A stretch of DNA of 7,065 nucleotides, from the NCBI GenBank assembly GCA_948468495.1, contig CAOKJI010000081.1:1-7065 (forward strand). The letters run 5' to 3'. The translations under genes were made by a program, and so were the position numbers. Shown here piece after piece: positions 1 to 6,445 of this stretch (position 1 is the first letter of the stretch; each line of letters opens with the position of its first letter). Under the pieces are notes generated by a model. That model searched no databases. It was not told where the DNA came from and saw only the letters and a program-made list of their open reading frames with translations. Source of the DNA: an uncultured Dorea sp. (GTDB lineage Bacteria > Bacillota_A > Clostridia > Lachnospirales > Lachnospiraceae).

Positions 1-1
1 A

Positions 2-1639
2 GACGAGATAGCCAGACGGATTGGGATACACACAGATTCCGATTACAGAATACGCAGCGGTATTTTCTATACCTTACTGCAGGGAGTCAATGCGGGACAT
101 GTTTTTCTGGAGGAAGGCATGCTCGTTCGGCATGCGGGAGAACTTCTGGAGGTAGCGATAGAGCATGTTGAAAAATATCTGATGGACCTTTCTATGGAGC
201 GGAAGATTGTGGTAAAAGAAGCAGAAGGTATCCGTCGGATATATCCATCCAATTATTATTATATGGAATTGAATACGGCGAAGATGCTACATGATTTGAA
301 TATTAACTGCGAAGTATCGGAAGTTGATATTCTGCACAGACTGAAGAAGATTGAACAGAATATGGAACTTCCCCTGGACAACATGCAGCGAAATGCAGTT
401 GTAGAGTCTGTGAGACATGGAGTTATGGTTCTGACCGGCGGGCCAGGAACGGGAAAGACAACTACAATCAACGCGATGATTCGTTATTTTGAGAGCGAAG
501 GGCTGGATATTTATCTGGCTGCGCCTACAGGCAGGGCGGCTAAGCGTATGACAGAGACCACCGGCTACGAGGCGCAGACAATCCACCGTCTTCTGGAGGT
601 AAATGGAAATCCCCAGGAAGAGGGACAGAAAAGTGGGTTTGCCAGGAATCAGGAGAATCCATTGGAAGCGGATGTGATTATTATTGACGAGATGTCCATG
701 GTAGATCTTCCGCTTATGCATGCGCTTCTGTCAGCAATTTGTGTCGGAACCAGATTGATTATGGTAGGAGACCGGAATCAGCTTCCGTCCGTAGGGCCGG
801 GAAGAGTATTGAAGGATATTATAGACTCCGGCTGCTTCCCGGTGGTTATGCTAAAACATATATTCCGGCAGGCGGAAGAGAGCGATATTGTGGTCAACGC
901 ACACCGGATTAACAGAGGCGAGCCGGTGATGTTAGATAATAAGAGCCGGGACTTTTTTTTCCTGAGACGTCAGGACGCCAACACGATTATCAGTGTGGTG
1001 CTGACGCTGATTCAGAAGAAACTTCCCAAATATGTCGATGCGGGAACTTTTGACATACAAGTGCTGACGCCTATGCGTAAAGGATTGCTGGGGGTAGAAC
1101 GTTTGAACGGCATTTTGCAGGAGTATTTGAATCCGCCGGGCGCGGCCAAAGCAGAAAGGGAGCAGGGAGGCCGGAAGTTCCGCGTGGGCGATAAGGTTAT
1201 GCAGATAAAGAATAATTACCAACTGGAATGGGAAGTGTGTACGAAATATGGAATGACAATCGATAAAGGGATTGGAATTTTTAACGGCGATATGGGGATT
1301 GTGAAAGATATTAATACCTATACAGAGCATCTTGCAGTTGAATATGACGAACACCGTATTGTAAAGTATCCCTTTCAGCAGTTGGACGAGCTGGAACTTG
1401 CTTACGCCATTACCATACATAAGTCCCAGGGGAGCGAGTATCCCGCAGTGGTGATTCCGCTTCTTAACGGCCCCAAACAGTTATATAACCGGAACTTAAT
1501 CTATACGGCGGTAACCAGGGCAAGAAAATGTGTAACGCTGGTGGGGAGCGATATGGTTTTTGCGGAAATGATTCAGAATAATACAGAGCAAAATCGGAAT
1601 TCCAGCTTATCAGAGCGTATCAGGGAGTTTGAATTATGA
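2..1639 (+). CDS. recD2: RecD2-type ATP-dependent DNA helicase, 3' portion (5' end outside window)
   Basis: This is the C-terminal 545 residues of a RecD2-like superfamily 1B DNA helicase, a 5'-3' ssDNA translocase used in DNA repair and replication-fork maintenance. The frame is open to the window edge, and the first 39 residues (DEIARRIGIHTDSDYRIRSG and onward) match the helix-hairpin-helix region, so the ATG at 119 is internal and not the start. Fragment numbering: Walker A GGPGTGKTT 146-154; motif Ia APTGRAAK 174-181; TIHRLLE soon after; Walker B IIIDEMSMVD 226-235; motif III VGDRNQLPSVGPG 255-267; arginine-containing FRQ 288-290; TPMRKG 356-361; motif V-region ITIHKSQGSE 470-479; motif VI YTAVTRARK 501-509. 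All catalytic motifs are intact. RecD2 proteins are usually about 740 residues, so roughly 190 N-terminal residues are missing. No RecB or RecC gene is in view, which fits RecD2 and not RecBCD RecD. The stop overlaps the comF start (ATGA). Confidence 0.95.
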   Translation, partial: DEIARRIGIHTDSDYRIRSGIFYTLLQGVNAGHVFLEEGMLVRHAGELLEVAIEHVEKYLMDLSMERKIVVKEAEGIRRIYPSNYYYMELNTAKMLHDLNINCEVSEVDILHRLKKIEQNMELPLDNMQRNAVVESVRHGVMVLTGGPGTGKTTTINAMIRYFESEGLDIYLAAPTGRAAKRMTETTGYEAQTIHRLLEVNGNPQEEGQKSGFARNQENPLEADVIIIDEMSMVDLPLMHALLSAICVGTRLIMVGDRNQLPSVGPGRVLKDIIDSGCFPVVMLKHIFRQAEESDIVVNAHRINRGEPVMLDNKSRDFFFLRRQDANTIISVVLTLIQKKLPKYVDAGTFDIQVLTPMRKGLLGVERLNGILQEYLNPPGAAKAEREQGGRKFRVGDKVMQIKNNYQLEWEVCTKYGMTIDKGIGIFNGDMGIVKDINTYTEHLAVEYDEHRIVKYPFQQLDELELAYAITIHKSQGSEYPAVVIPLLNGPKQLYNRNLIYTAVTRARKCVTLVGSDMVFAEMIQNNTEQNRNSSLSERIREFEL

Positions 1640-2367
1640 GGCGGCGAAGGCAAATAGAGGAAAGAAGGACAGGAGGAGGTCTGCTGGAACTTCTGTATCC
1701 CCATGTCTGTCCATTTTGCGGCAGAGTGACAGCGGAAGATATTTGTAATGAATGCAGGATAAAATTAAATTATATTGAAGAACCCAGGTGTATGCGCTGC
1801 AGCAAGCCTCTTCGTAGTGAGGAGAGGGAATACTGTTATGACTGTGAAAAGCATACGCATGTATATGAGAGAGGATATGCGCTATGGGTGCATAGCGGCG
1901 GTGTACAGAGGGCAATTTATCAGTTTAAATATCATAATCAAAGAATCTACAGCCGCTTTTTTGGAAAGGAGCTCTTATCCAGATATGGACAGGCTGTCAT
2001 GAGGTGGGACATCACCACACTTATTCCGATTCCGCTTAGCAGAAAGAGGAGAAGAATCAGAGGATTTAATCAGGCTGAGCTTCTTGCCAGGGAACTGGGC
2101 AGGGGGCTTGGCATACCTGTTGACGCGAAGAATCTGGTACGGGTACGGGACACCAGTCCCCAGAAGAAAATGGACGCAAGGGGAAGAAGTTTGAATCTAA
2201 AGTATGCGTTTGCGTGGAAAGGAAAGAGAAGAATTTTTGGAAATGTATTATTGATTGACGATATATATACTACAGGAAGTACGATTGATGCTGCAGCAAG
2301 AGTGCTGAAAAGACATGGGGCAGGGAAAATTTATTTTTTAACTATTAGTATTGGACAAGGATACTGA
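1636..2367 (+). CDS. comF: ComF family protein (double zinc finger plus phosphoribosyltransferase-like domain)
   Basis: This 243-residue protein has the ComF/GntX architecture. An N-terminal zinc-finger region carries eight cysteines in CxxC pairs at 25/28, 37/40, 52/55 and 67/70, enough for two zinc sites. A type I phosphoribosyltransferase fold follows, with the PRPP-binding loop VLLIDDIYTTGST at 204-216 and the family segments FKYHNQR (97-103) and IRGFNQAELL (141-150). The length is normal for the family. The start is the ATG overlapping the recD2 stop, with AGGGAG eight bases upstream inside recD2, so the two are translationally coupled. In naturally competent Firmicutes ComFC helps the ComFA helicase take up single-stranded DNA, but ComF proteins are also widespread in bacteria not known to be competent, and no comFA is visible here. 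Its neighbour recD2 suggests a shared DNA-metabolism role (inference). The last codons carry the promoter of the next unit. Confidence 0.93.
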   Translation: MRRRRQIEERRTGGGLLELLYPHVCPFCGRVTAEDICNECRIKLNYIEEPRCMRCSKPLRSEEREYCYDCEKHTHVYERGYALWVHSGGVQRAIYQFKYHNQRIYSRFFGKELLSRYGQAVMRWDITTLIPIPLSRKRRRIRGFNQAELLARELGRGLGIPVDAKNLVRVRDTSPQKKMDARGRSLNLKYAFAWKGKRRIFGNVLLIDDIYTTGSTIDAAARVLKRHGAGKIYFLTISIGQGY

Positions 2368-2380
2368 TATTTGTTATACT
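2352..2380 (+). promoter_or_regulatory. Predicted sigma-A extended -10 promoter for the cdaA unit
   Basis: TGGACA at 2352-2357 (five of six matches to TTGACA) and TATACT at 2375-2380 (five of six to TATAAT) are separated by exactly 17 bases. TG at 2372-2373, one base before the -10 box, makes it an extended -10 element. The -35 box and part of the spacer lie in the final codons of comF. Transcription would begin around 2386-2388, leaving a leader of about 40 bases before the ATG at 2426. That leader is too short for a typical riboswitch, and I see no terminator hairpin before it, so readthrough from recD2-comF is also possible. Confidence 0.65.
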
Positions 2381-2425
2381 ACTCAATGATGGGTTACTAT
2401 AGGATTTAGACGACAGAGGTGTAAC

Positions 2426-2821
2426 ATGATAGATGAGAAGAAAGTGAAGCTGATGACGCGTATGGCTTCCTATGAAAATAATGAAGGCAGGGAAGACTTA
2501 AAGATCAGTGCATATTATAGAAAAGACTATGCCAGCATCCATATGGTGTATACGATTATCTGGGTGACGATTGGATATGGGTGTCTGATGCTTTTGATTG
2601 GTTTTTGTTTGTTTGATAAGTTAATGGAGTCTTTATCCATGAGTGCAGTTATGACGCTTGGAATCGGAGTGGTTGTGGGATATTTTGTGGTGATAATAGC
2701 ATATTCAGTGGCGACTCATACCATGTACAGTAAGAAACATCAGATAGCGCGAATGCGGGTGAAAAAGTATAATCATGATTTGACCAGATTACTGAAGATA
2801 TATGAAAAGGAGAAACGATAA
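2426..2821 (+). CDS. Small two-helix membrane protein of unknown function
   Basis: I do not recognise a named family. The 131-residue product has a charged N-terminal cytoplasm-type segment (about 1-38), two hydrophobic helices at about 41-63 and 72-94, and a basic C-terminal segment (101-131) rich in Lys, Arg and His that ends in a helical stretch, KYNHDLTRLLKIYEKEKR. By the positive-inside rule both ends should be cytoplasmic, with a very short external loop. No signal peptide, lipobox or enzymatic motif is visible. The start ATG is preceded by AGAGGTG ending four bases upstream. It is the first gene after the predicted promoter, and its stop is only two bases from the next start, so the two membrane proteins are probably made together and may interact (inference). 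The length and even codon pattern make it a genuine gene. Confidence 0.85.
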   Translation: MIDEKKVKLMTRMASYENNEGREDLKISAYYRKDYASIHMVYTIIWVTIGYGCLMLLIGFCLFDKLMESLSMSAVMTLGIGVVVGYFVVIIAYSVATHTMYSKKHQIARMRVKKYNHDLTRLLKIYEKEKR

Positions 2822-2823
2822 AG

Positions 2824-3993
2824 ATGGATGGTATATTAGAATTAAAAGGGCAGCTTCAGAAGATTTATGCACAGTATTCTAAATATATAGATAAGATAAT
2901 CCAGTTTGTATTGGCAGTGTTTACATTTTATATGATAAACGATAACATAGGATTTATGCATATGCTTACGAATCCGGTAGTTACGCTTGGTCTTTCAGTG
3001 GTGTGCGCATTTTTGCCGCCGGCATTTACGGTTCTTTTGGCGGCGGCGCTGGTTTTGGGGCATGTATATTCTTTGTCTTTGGGAATGCTGGTTGTGACAG
3101 CGCTTGTTTTTCTTTTGATGTTTATCTTTTATTTGAGGCTTGCGCCAAAGACGTCAATCGTGGTGATTCTTATGCCTTTGGCCTGTCTGTTAAAGGTTCC
3201 GGCCGTAATTCCGATTGCGGCGGCGCTGATTGGTTCGGCTGCATATGCAGTCCCGGCGGCTCTTGGAACGATTGCCTACTATCTGATTCATCAGATTAAA
3301 GATTCAGCAGCAGCGATACAGACAGCAGAAGGAGGCAATATCCTTACAGATATGATTAACTTTGCGAAGCAGTCGCTGACCAGTAAAGAGATGTGGTTGT
3401 TTGTAATTGTGGATATCATCTGTGTATTAACAGTTTATGGAATACGCAGATGCGCGATTGCGCATGCATGGAAGCTTGCATCTGTAGTGGGAGCAGGGAT
3501 TTATATTGTAGTATCAGCTGCGGGTGGAGCAGTGCTGGACGTGAAGATTTCTTATGGTGTATTGGCAATTGGCGCTGTAGTGAGTATCGTGGTTGGATTT
3601 GTGCTGGAGATTCTCTTCTTTTGTGTGGATTATTCCAGATGCGAAAGTCTCCAATACGAAGATGATGAATATTATTACTATGTGAAAGCTGTTCCAAAGG
3701 TAGGCGTTACAGCGTCGGAAAAGATGGTAAAAAGAATCAACAGACGGGAAGATATCATGAATGAATCGGAAATTATTGATTCCGACGAGCTACGAAAGAG
3801 AAGCAGAAAAAAGCAGGAGAGTCAGAATTTACGCTCCAATCCGGTTAAAAAGAATAATCTGGCATATGCGGCGTCAGAGAAAAATCAAAACAGGACAAAG
3901 AAAAAAAGCAGTGCGGATAAGACTAATACAGAACATTTGTTGTTAACGAGAAGTTTAAGGAAAGATTTGAATCTGGATGAGAAGAGGAAATAA
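2824..3993 (+). CDS. Polytopic membrane protein with basic cytoplasmic tail, function unknown
   Basis: This is a 389-residue protein that I cannot assign to a named family. After an amphipathic N-terminus (1-22), hydrophobic segments lie at about 23-38, 50-80 (two short or one re-entrant), 86-105, 111-152 (probably two), 190-207, 217-234 and 243-267, giving roughly eight membrane helices. A soluble tail of about 120 residues follows. The tail opens with a striking acidic-aromatic block, YEDDEYYYYVKAVPK at 278-292, and becomes Lys/Arg/Asn/Ser-rich and probably disordered to the end, so it should be cytoplasmic. There is no ABC, transporter or enzyme motif that I can identify. AAGGAG lies 11 bases before the ATG, inside the preceding gene, implying coupling. 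It sits directly upstream of cdaA, which suggests a role connected with c-di-AMP, the envelope or osmotic control (inference only). Confidence 0.87.
   Translation: MDGILELKGQLQKIYAQYSKYIDKIIQFVLAVFTFYMINDNIGFMHMLTNPVVTLGLSVVCAFLPPAFTVLLAAALVLGHVYSLSLGMLVVTALVFLLMFIFYLRLAPKTSIVVILMPLACLLKVPAVIPIAAALIGSAAYAVPAALGTIAYYLIHQIKDSAAAIQTAEGGNILTDMINFAKQSLTSKEMWLFVIVDIICVLTVYGIRRCAIAHAWKLASVVGAGIYIVVSAAGGAVLDVKISYGVLAIGAVVSIVVGFVLEILFFCVDYSRCESLQYEDDEYYYYVKAVPKVGVTASEKMVKRINRREDIMNESEIIDSDELRKRSRKKQESQNLRSNPVKKNNLAYAASEKNQNRTKKKSSADKTNTEHLLLTRSLRKDLNLDEKRK
3446..3485 (+). repeat. Nested inverted repeats inside the 389-residue membrane protein gene
   Basis: CAGATGC (3447-3453) and GCATCTG (3478-3484) form a perfect 7-base inverted repeat. 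Within it, ATGCGC (3450-3455) and GCGCAT (3460-3465) form a 6-base stem with a four-base loop, GATT. The two foldings share bases and are mutually exclusive. Both lie within codons for a loop rich in Arg, Cys, Ala and His between membrane helices. No U-tract follows, so it is not a terminator, and it may be chance. Confidence 0.3.
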
Positions 3994-4041
3994 TTAGATT
4001 GATTTATATGGATTTTAGAAAAGAACAGAGGGAGAGACAGG

Positions 4042-4917
4042 ATGGAGCAAAGAATAGCACAATTCATTGAACAATATCTGAAAAGCCTGTACTTTCCGCA
4101 TGTAGGTATCATGGATATGCTGGAGATTATAATTATTACGTTTCTGGTATATCAGATTATGATATGGATTAAGAATACAAAAGCCTGGATGCTGCTTCGG
4201 GGGATTCTGGTCCTTTCAGTGTTTATTCTGATTGCGGCGCTGCTGCAGATGCATACGATTTTGTGGATTGTAAGGCATATGGCTACTGTAGTGGCTACGG
4301 CAGCGGTTGTGGTTTTTCAGCCGGAACTGCGGAGGGGACTGGAAAAGCTTGGTGAGAAACAGATTATCTCTTCCATGGTGCCTTTTGATACAAAAGAAAA
4401 GGGGCGATTCAGTGATGATACGGTGGATGGAATCATCCGGGCAGTATTTGAGATGAGTAAGGTGAAGACAGGCGCGCTGATTGTAGTAGAGCAGGCGATT
4501 CAGCTTACGGAATATGAGAGTACAGGGATTCAGATGGATTGCCTTGTCTCCAGTCAGGTGCTGATTAATATATTTGAACATAACACGCCGTTGCATGATG
4601 GCGCTATTATTGTGCGTAATGACCGGATTGTAGCCGCTACCTGTTATCTGCCATTGTCGGATAATATGGGGCTGAGCAAAGGTCTCGGGACGAGACATAG
4701 AGCGGCGGTAGGTATGAGCGAGGTCAGCGACGCGTTAGTGGTGGTAGTATCAGAAGAAACAGGTCATGTGTCAGTTGCCCAGGGGGGAAGGCTGACCAGG
4801 GGACTTACAGCAGAGGAGCTTAGGGCGCAGTTTGTTCGGATTCAGAATAAGAGAAAAGCCTCAAGAAGATTATTTGCAAGACAGAAAGGAAGGTCGGGGC
4901 ATGGGAAAGATTCTTAA
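4042..4917 (+). CDS. cdaA: Membrane diadenylate cyclase CdaA (c-di-AMP synthase)
   Basis: CdaA condenses two ATP into the second messenger c-di-AMP, which in Firmicutes controls potassium and osmolyte transport and wall integrity. The 291-residue product has three N-terminal membrane helices (about 22-43, 51-69, 71-93), a linking helix with FQPELRRGLEKLG (92-104), and a cytoplasmic DAC (DisA_N) domain. Catalytic motifs are complete: HDGA with DGA at 186-188, GTRHR with RHR at 218-220, and SEETG at 237-241. Bacillus CdaA is about 273 residues, so this one has a slightly longer basic tail (271-291, many Arg and Lys). GGGAG lies seven bases before the ATG. It follows the unnamed membrane protein by 48 bases with no convincing promoter between them, and overlaps cdaR by 17 bases. 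CdaA, not DisA or CdaS, is indicated by the three helices and the CdaR partner. Confidence 0.97.
   Translation: MEQRIAQFIEQYLKSLYFPHVGIMDMLEIIIITFLVYQIMIWIKNTKAWMLLRGILVLSVFILIAALLQMHTILWIVRHMATVVATAAVVVFQPELRRGLEKLGEKQIISSMVPFDTKEKGRFSDDTVDGIIRAVFEMSKVKTGALIVVEQAIQLTEYESTGIQMDCLVSSQVLINIFEHNTPLHDGAIIVRNDRIVAATCYLPLSDNMGLSKGLGTRHRAAVGMSEVSDALVVVVSEETGHVSVAQGGRLTRGLTAEELRAQFVRIQNKRKASRRLFARQKGRSGHGKDS
4885..4894 (+). promoter_or_regulatory. Ribosome binding site that fixes the cdaR start
   Basis: AAAGGAAGGT lies 6 bases before the ATG at 4901, inside the 3' end of cdaA. It supports ATG 4901 over an in-frame TTG at 4832. Extending to that TTG would add 23 residues with no family resemblance ahead of the typical short cytoplasmic N-terminus. 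Confidence 0.7.
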
Positions 4918-6157
4918 AAACAATCTTGGCCTGAAACTGTTAGCCTTTTTGTTTTCATTTCTTTTATGGCTGATAGTGGTCAATATAGATAATCCGGTTA
5001 TGTCCAAGACATTTTCCGGAATCCCGGTTATTGTGGAGCATTCAGAGATACTGACGGAGCAGAAAAAGACTTATCAGATTGTGGATGATACGCAGAATGT
5101 GAATGTTACCATATCGGCAAAACGCCGTACTTTAAATAAGATTAAACCAGAGGATATTATTGTAACCGCAGATATTAAGGAGATGTATCTGGATTCGCAG
5201 ATACCCCTGGAAGTTGTGGTTATTGGATATGAAGGAAGTTATGAGAATGCGCTGACGAATCCACGAAATTTACAGATTCAAATAGAAGAAAATGTCAGCA
5301 AGACGTCTAATATTACGCCAATGGCTACAGGTGAAGTAAGAGATGGATTTGTTCTTGGTAATCTGACGACAGATCCGGAAACAGTGACCATTAACGGACC
5401 GGAATCACTGGTTAACAGAATCAGTAAAGTAGTGGCGGAGGTTGACGTATCCGGTCTGGGAGAGGATACAACGCTGACCTCTCAGCTTGTATTCTATGAT
5501 GAAGATAATAATGTGATTGACCAGTCAAGGCTGGCAAATAACCTTGGTAATTTTGGAGTAAATGTACGGGTTACGCTATATAAGACCCGCATGGTTCCGA
5601 TTCATGTGGATACTTCTCTGATTGAAGCGAAAGAGGGATATTCCGTTTCATCTATAAAAATGGCGCCGGAAGAGATTGAGATAACCGGACCGGATGAGGT
5701 TCTGAATACAGTAGAGAGTATTGAGATTCCGGCAGAAGAGTTTGAGGGGGAAGTGGTTGATTCCCGGACAGATTTTGCGCTTGATTTGCTGGAATATCTG
5801 CCGGATGGGATTCAACTTGCGGACAGTATGGCGAATTCTATGATTGTCACAATTGCGATTGAGCGGGATGGAACCAGGAATTTTGAACTTCCTATCGGCT
5901 CGATTACAGTGAAGAATTTAGATGATGCTCTGCGCATGAGTTACAATAAAACGGAAGATTTGGAAGTACATGTGAGAGGGTCAAAAGAAAAACTTGACGG
6001 ATTGAATATTGAACGGATAGCAGTCATTGATCTCAAATCATATCAGAAGGCAGGAACATATACGGTACCGGTGGATATAGAGCTTCCGGGAGGTTGTTAC
6101 TTAGAAGGAGAGGTCAAGGTTGAGATTGTACTAGAGAAAAAAGAGAATGGAGGTTAA
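4901..6157 (+). CDS. cdaR: CdaR, YbbR-domain regulator of the diadenylate cyclase
   Basis: CdaR is the membrane-anchored extracytoplasmic partner that binds CdaA and modulates its activity. From ATG 4901 the product is 418 residues. A short basic N-terminus (MGKILKNNLGLK) and a single signal-anchor helix (about 11-28, ending LLWLIVVNI) are followed by an external region of four YbbR-like repeats at roughly 35-130, 135-225, 229-320 and 325-412. Repeat signatures are visible as INGPESLV (164-171), ITGPDEVL (261-268) and VRGSKEKL (358-365), each near a conserved turn. No catalytic motif is expected. The gene overlaps cdaA by 17 bases, which favours coupled synthesis of the two partners. An alternative TTG start at 4832 was rejected because its extra residues are simply the out-of-frame shadow of the cdaA 3' end. 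In Bacillus glmM follows this gene. Here an HPr gene starts five bases after the stop. Confidence 0.95.
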   Translation: MGKILKNNLGLKLLAFLFSFLLWLIVVNIDNPVMSKTFSGIPVIVEHSEILTEQKKTYQIVDDTQNVNVTISAKRRTLNKIKPEDIIVTADIKEMYLDSQIPLEVVVIGYEGSYENALTNPRNLQIQIEENVSKTSNITPMATGEVRDGFVLGNLTTDPETVTINGPESLVNRISKVVAEVDVSGLGEDTTLTSQLVFYDEDNNVIDQSRLANNLGNFGVNVRVTLYKTRMVPIHVDTSLIEAKEGYSVSSIKMAPEEIEITGPDEVLNTVESIEIPAEEFEGEVVDSRTDFALDLLEYLPDGIQLADSMANSMIVTIAIERDGTRNFELPIGSITVKNLDDALRMSYNKTEDLEVHVRGSKEKLDGLNIERIAVIDLKSYQKAGTYTVPVDIELPGGCYLEGEVKVEIVLEKKENGG

Positions 6158-6162
6158 GAAGC

Positions 6163-6426
6163 ATGGTTAGCAGAAAGGTTACAATCGTTAATCCTACAGG
6201 GCTCCACCTGCGGCCGGCTGGAATTTTCTGTAATACAGCGGTAAGGTATGACAGCAGAATTACATTTCAGCATGGTGATACGAATGCGAATGCAAAAAGC
6301 GTTCTCAGCGTGTTAGGAGCGTGCATTAAAAAGGGAGATGAAATTGAATTGATATGCGAGGGTGCAGACGAGCAGGAAGCTTTGGCTGCAATGGTTAGAG
6401 CAGTAGAAGACGGCTTGGGGGAATAG
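6163..6426 (+). CDS. HPr family phosphocarrier protein
   Basis: This 87-residue protein is full length for HPr, the small carrier that passes phosphate from enzyme I to sugar-specific EII components, and that in Firmicutes also acts as a regulator when phosphorylated on serine. The active-site histidine is His15 in TGLHLRPAG (12-20), with Arg17 and Pro18 conserved. Position 16 is Leu where many PTS HPr proteins have Ala. The regulatory serine is Ser46 in AKSVLSVLG (44-52), so HPr kinase/phosphorylase control is plausible. Keeping His15 separates it from Crh, which has Gln there. GGAGGT sits eight bases before the ATG, an ideal site. No enzyme I or EII gene is visible nearby, so it could be the general PTS HPr or a second regulatory paralogue. 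That is undecidable here. Confidence 0.93.
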   Translation: MVSRKVTIVNPTGLHLRPAGIFCNTAVRYDSRITFQHGDTNANAKSVLSVLGACIKKGDEIELICEGADEQEALAAMVRAVEDGLGE

Positions 6427-6445
6427 GCCGGATAAAGGAGAAGAA

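Noticed and set aside
119..121. ATG as the start of the helicase gene
   Set aside because: The frame is open upstream to position 2 with family-like helix-hairpin-helix sequence, so this Met is internal.
287..1420. Minus-strand open frames over recD2 (287-721 and 932-1420)
   Set aside because: They are antisense to strong helicase motifs, have no family resemblance or convincing start signals, and are shadows of the plus-strand gene.
1669..1680. Strong Shine-Dalgarno-like GGAGGAGGT inside comF
   Set aside because: No ATG, GTG or TTG follows at a suitable distance in a useful frame. It encodes the Gly-rich stretch before the zinc finger.
2143..2163. GGGAC-ACCA-GTCCC hairpin in comF as a terminator
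   Set aside because: It is in mid-gene with a 5-base stem and is followed by an A-rich stretch, not a T-rich one.
1636..2367. ComF as proof of natural competence
   Set aside because: ComF-family proteins occur widely in bacteria not known to be competent, and no other competence gene is present in the window.
2387..2425. c-di-AMP (ydaO-type) riboswitch in the leader of the unit
   Set aside because: The leader is only about 40 bases and shows no multi-helix structure.
3994..4041. Separate promoter or terminator in the 48-base gap before cdaA
   Set aside because: No hairpin with a T-run is present, and no -35/-10 pair has acceptable spacing. TTGAAT at 3967-3972 has no matching -10.
4216..4698. 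Minus-strand open frame of 160 codons over cdaA
   Set aside because: It is antisense to the catalytic DAC domain, with a composition unlike a real protein. The same applies to 6557-7006 opposite the nucleotidyltransferase.
4832..4900. In-frame TTG extension of cdaR giving 441 residues
   Set aside because: The TTG lacks a good ribosome binding site, the extra residues lie within the cdaA 3' end, and ATG 4901 has AAAGGAAGGT upstream and yields the typical CdaR N-terminus with its membrane anchor.
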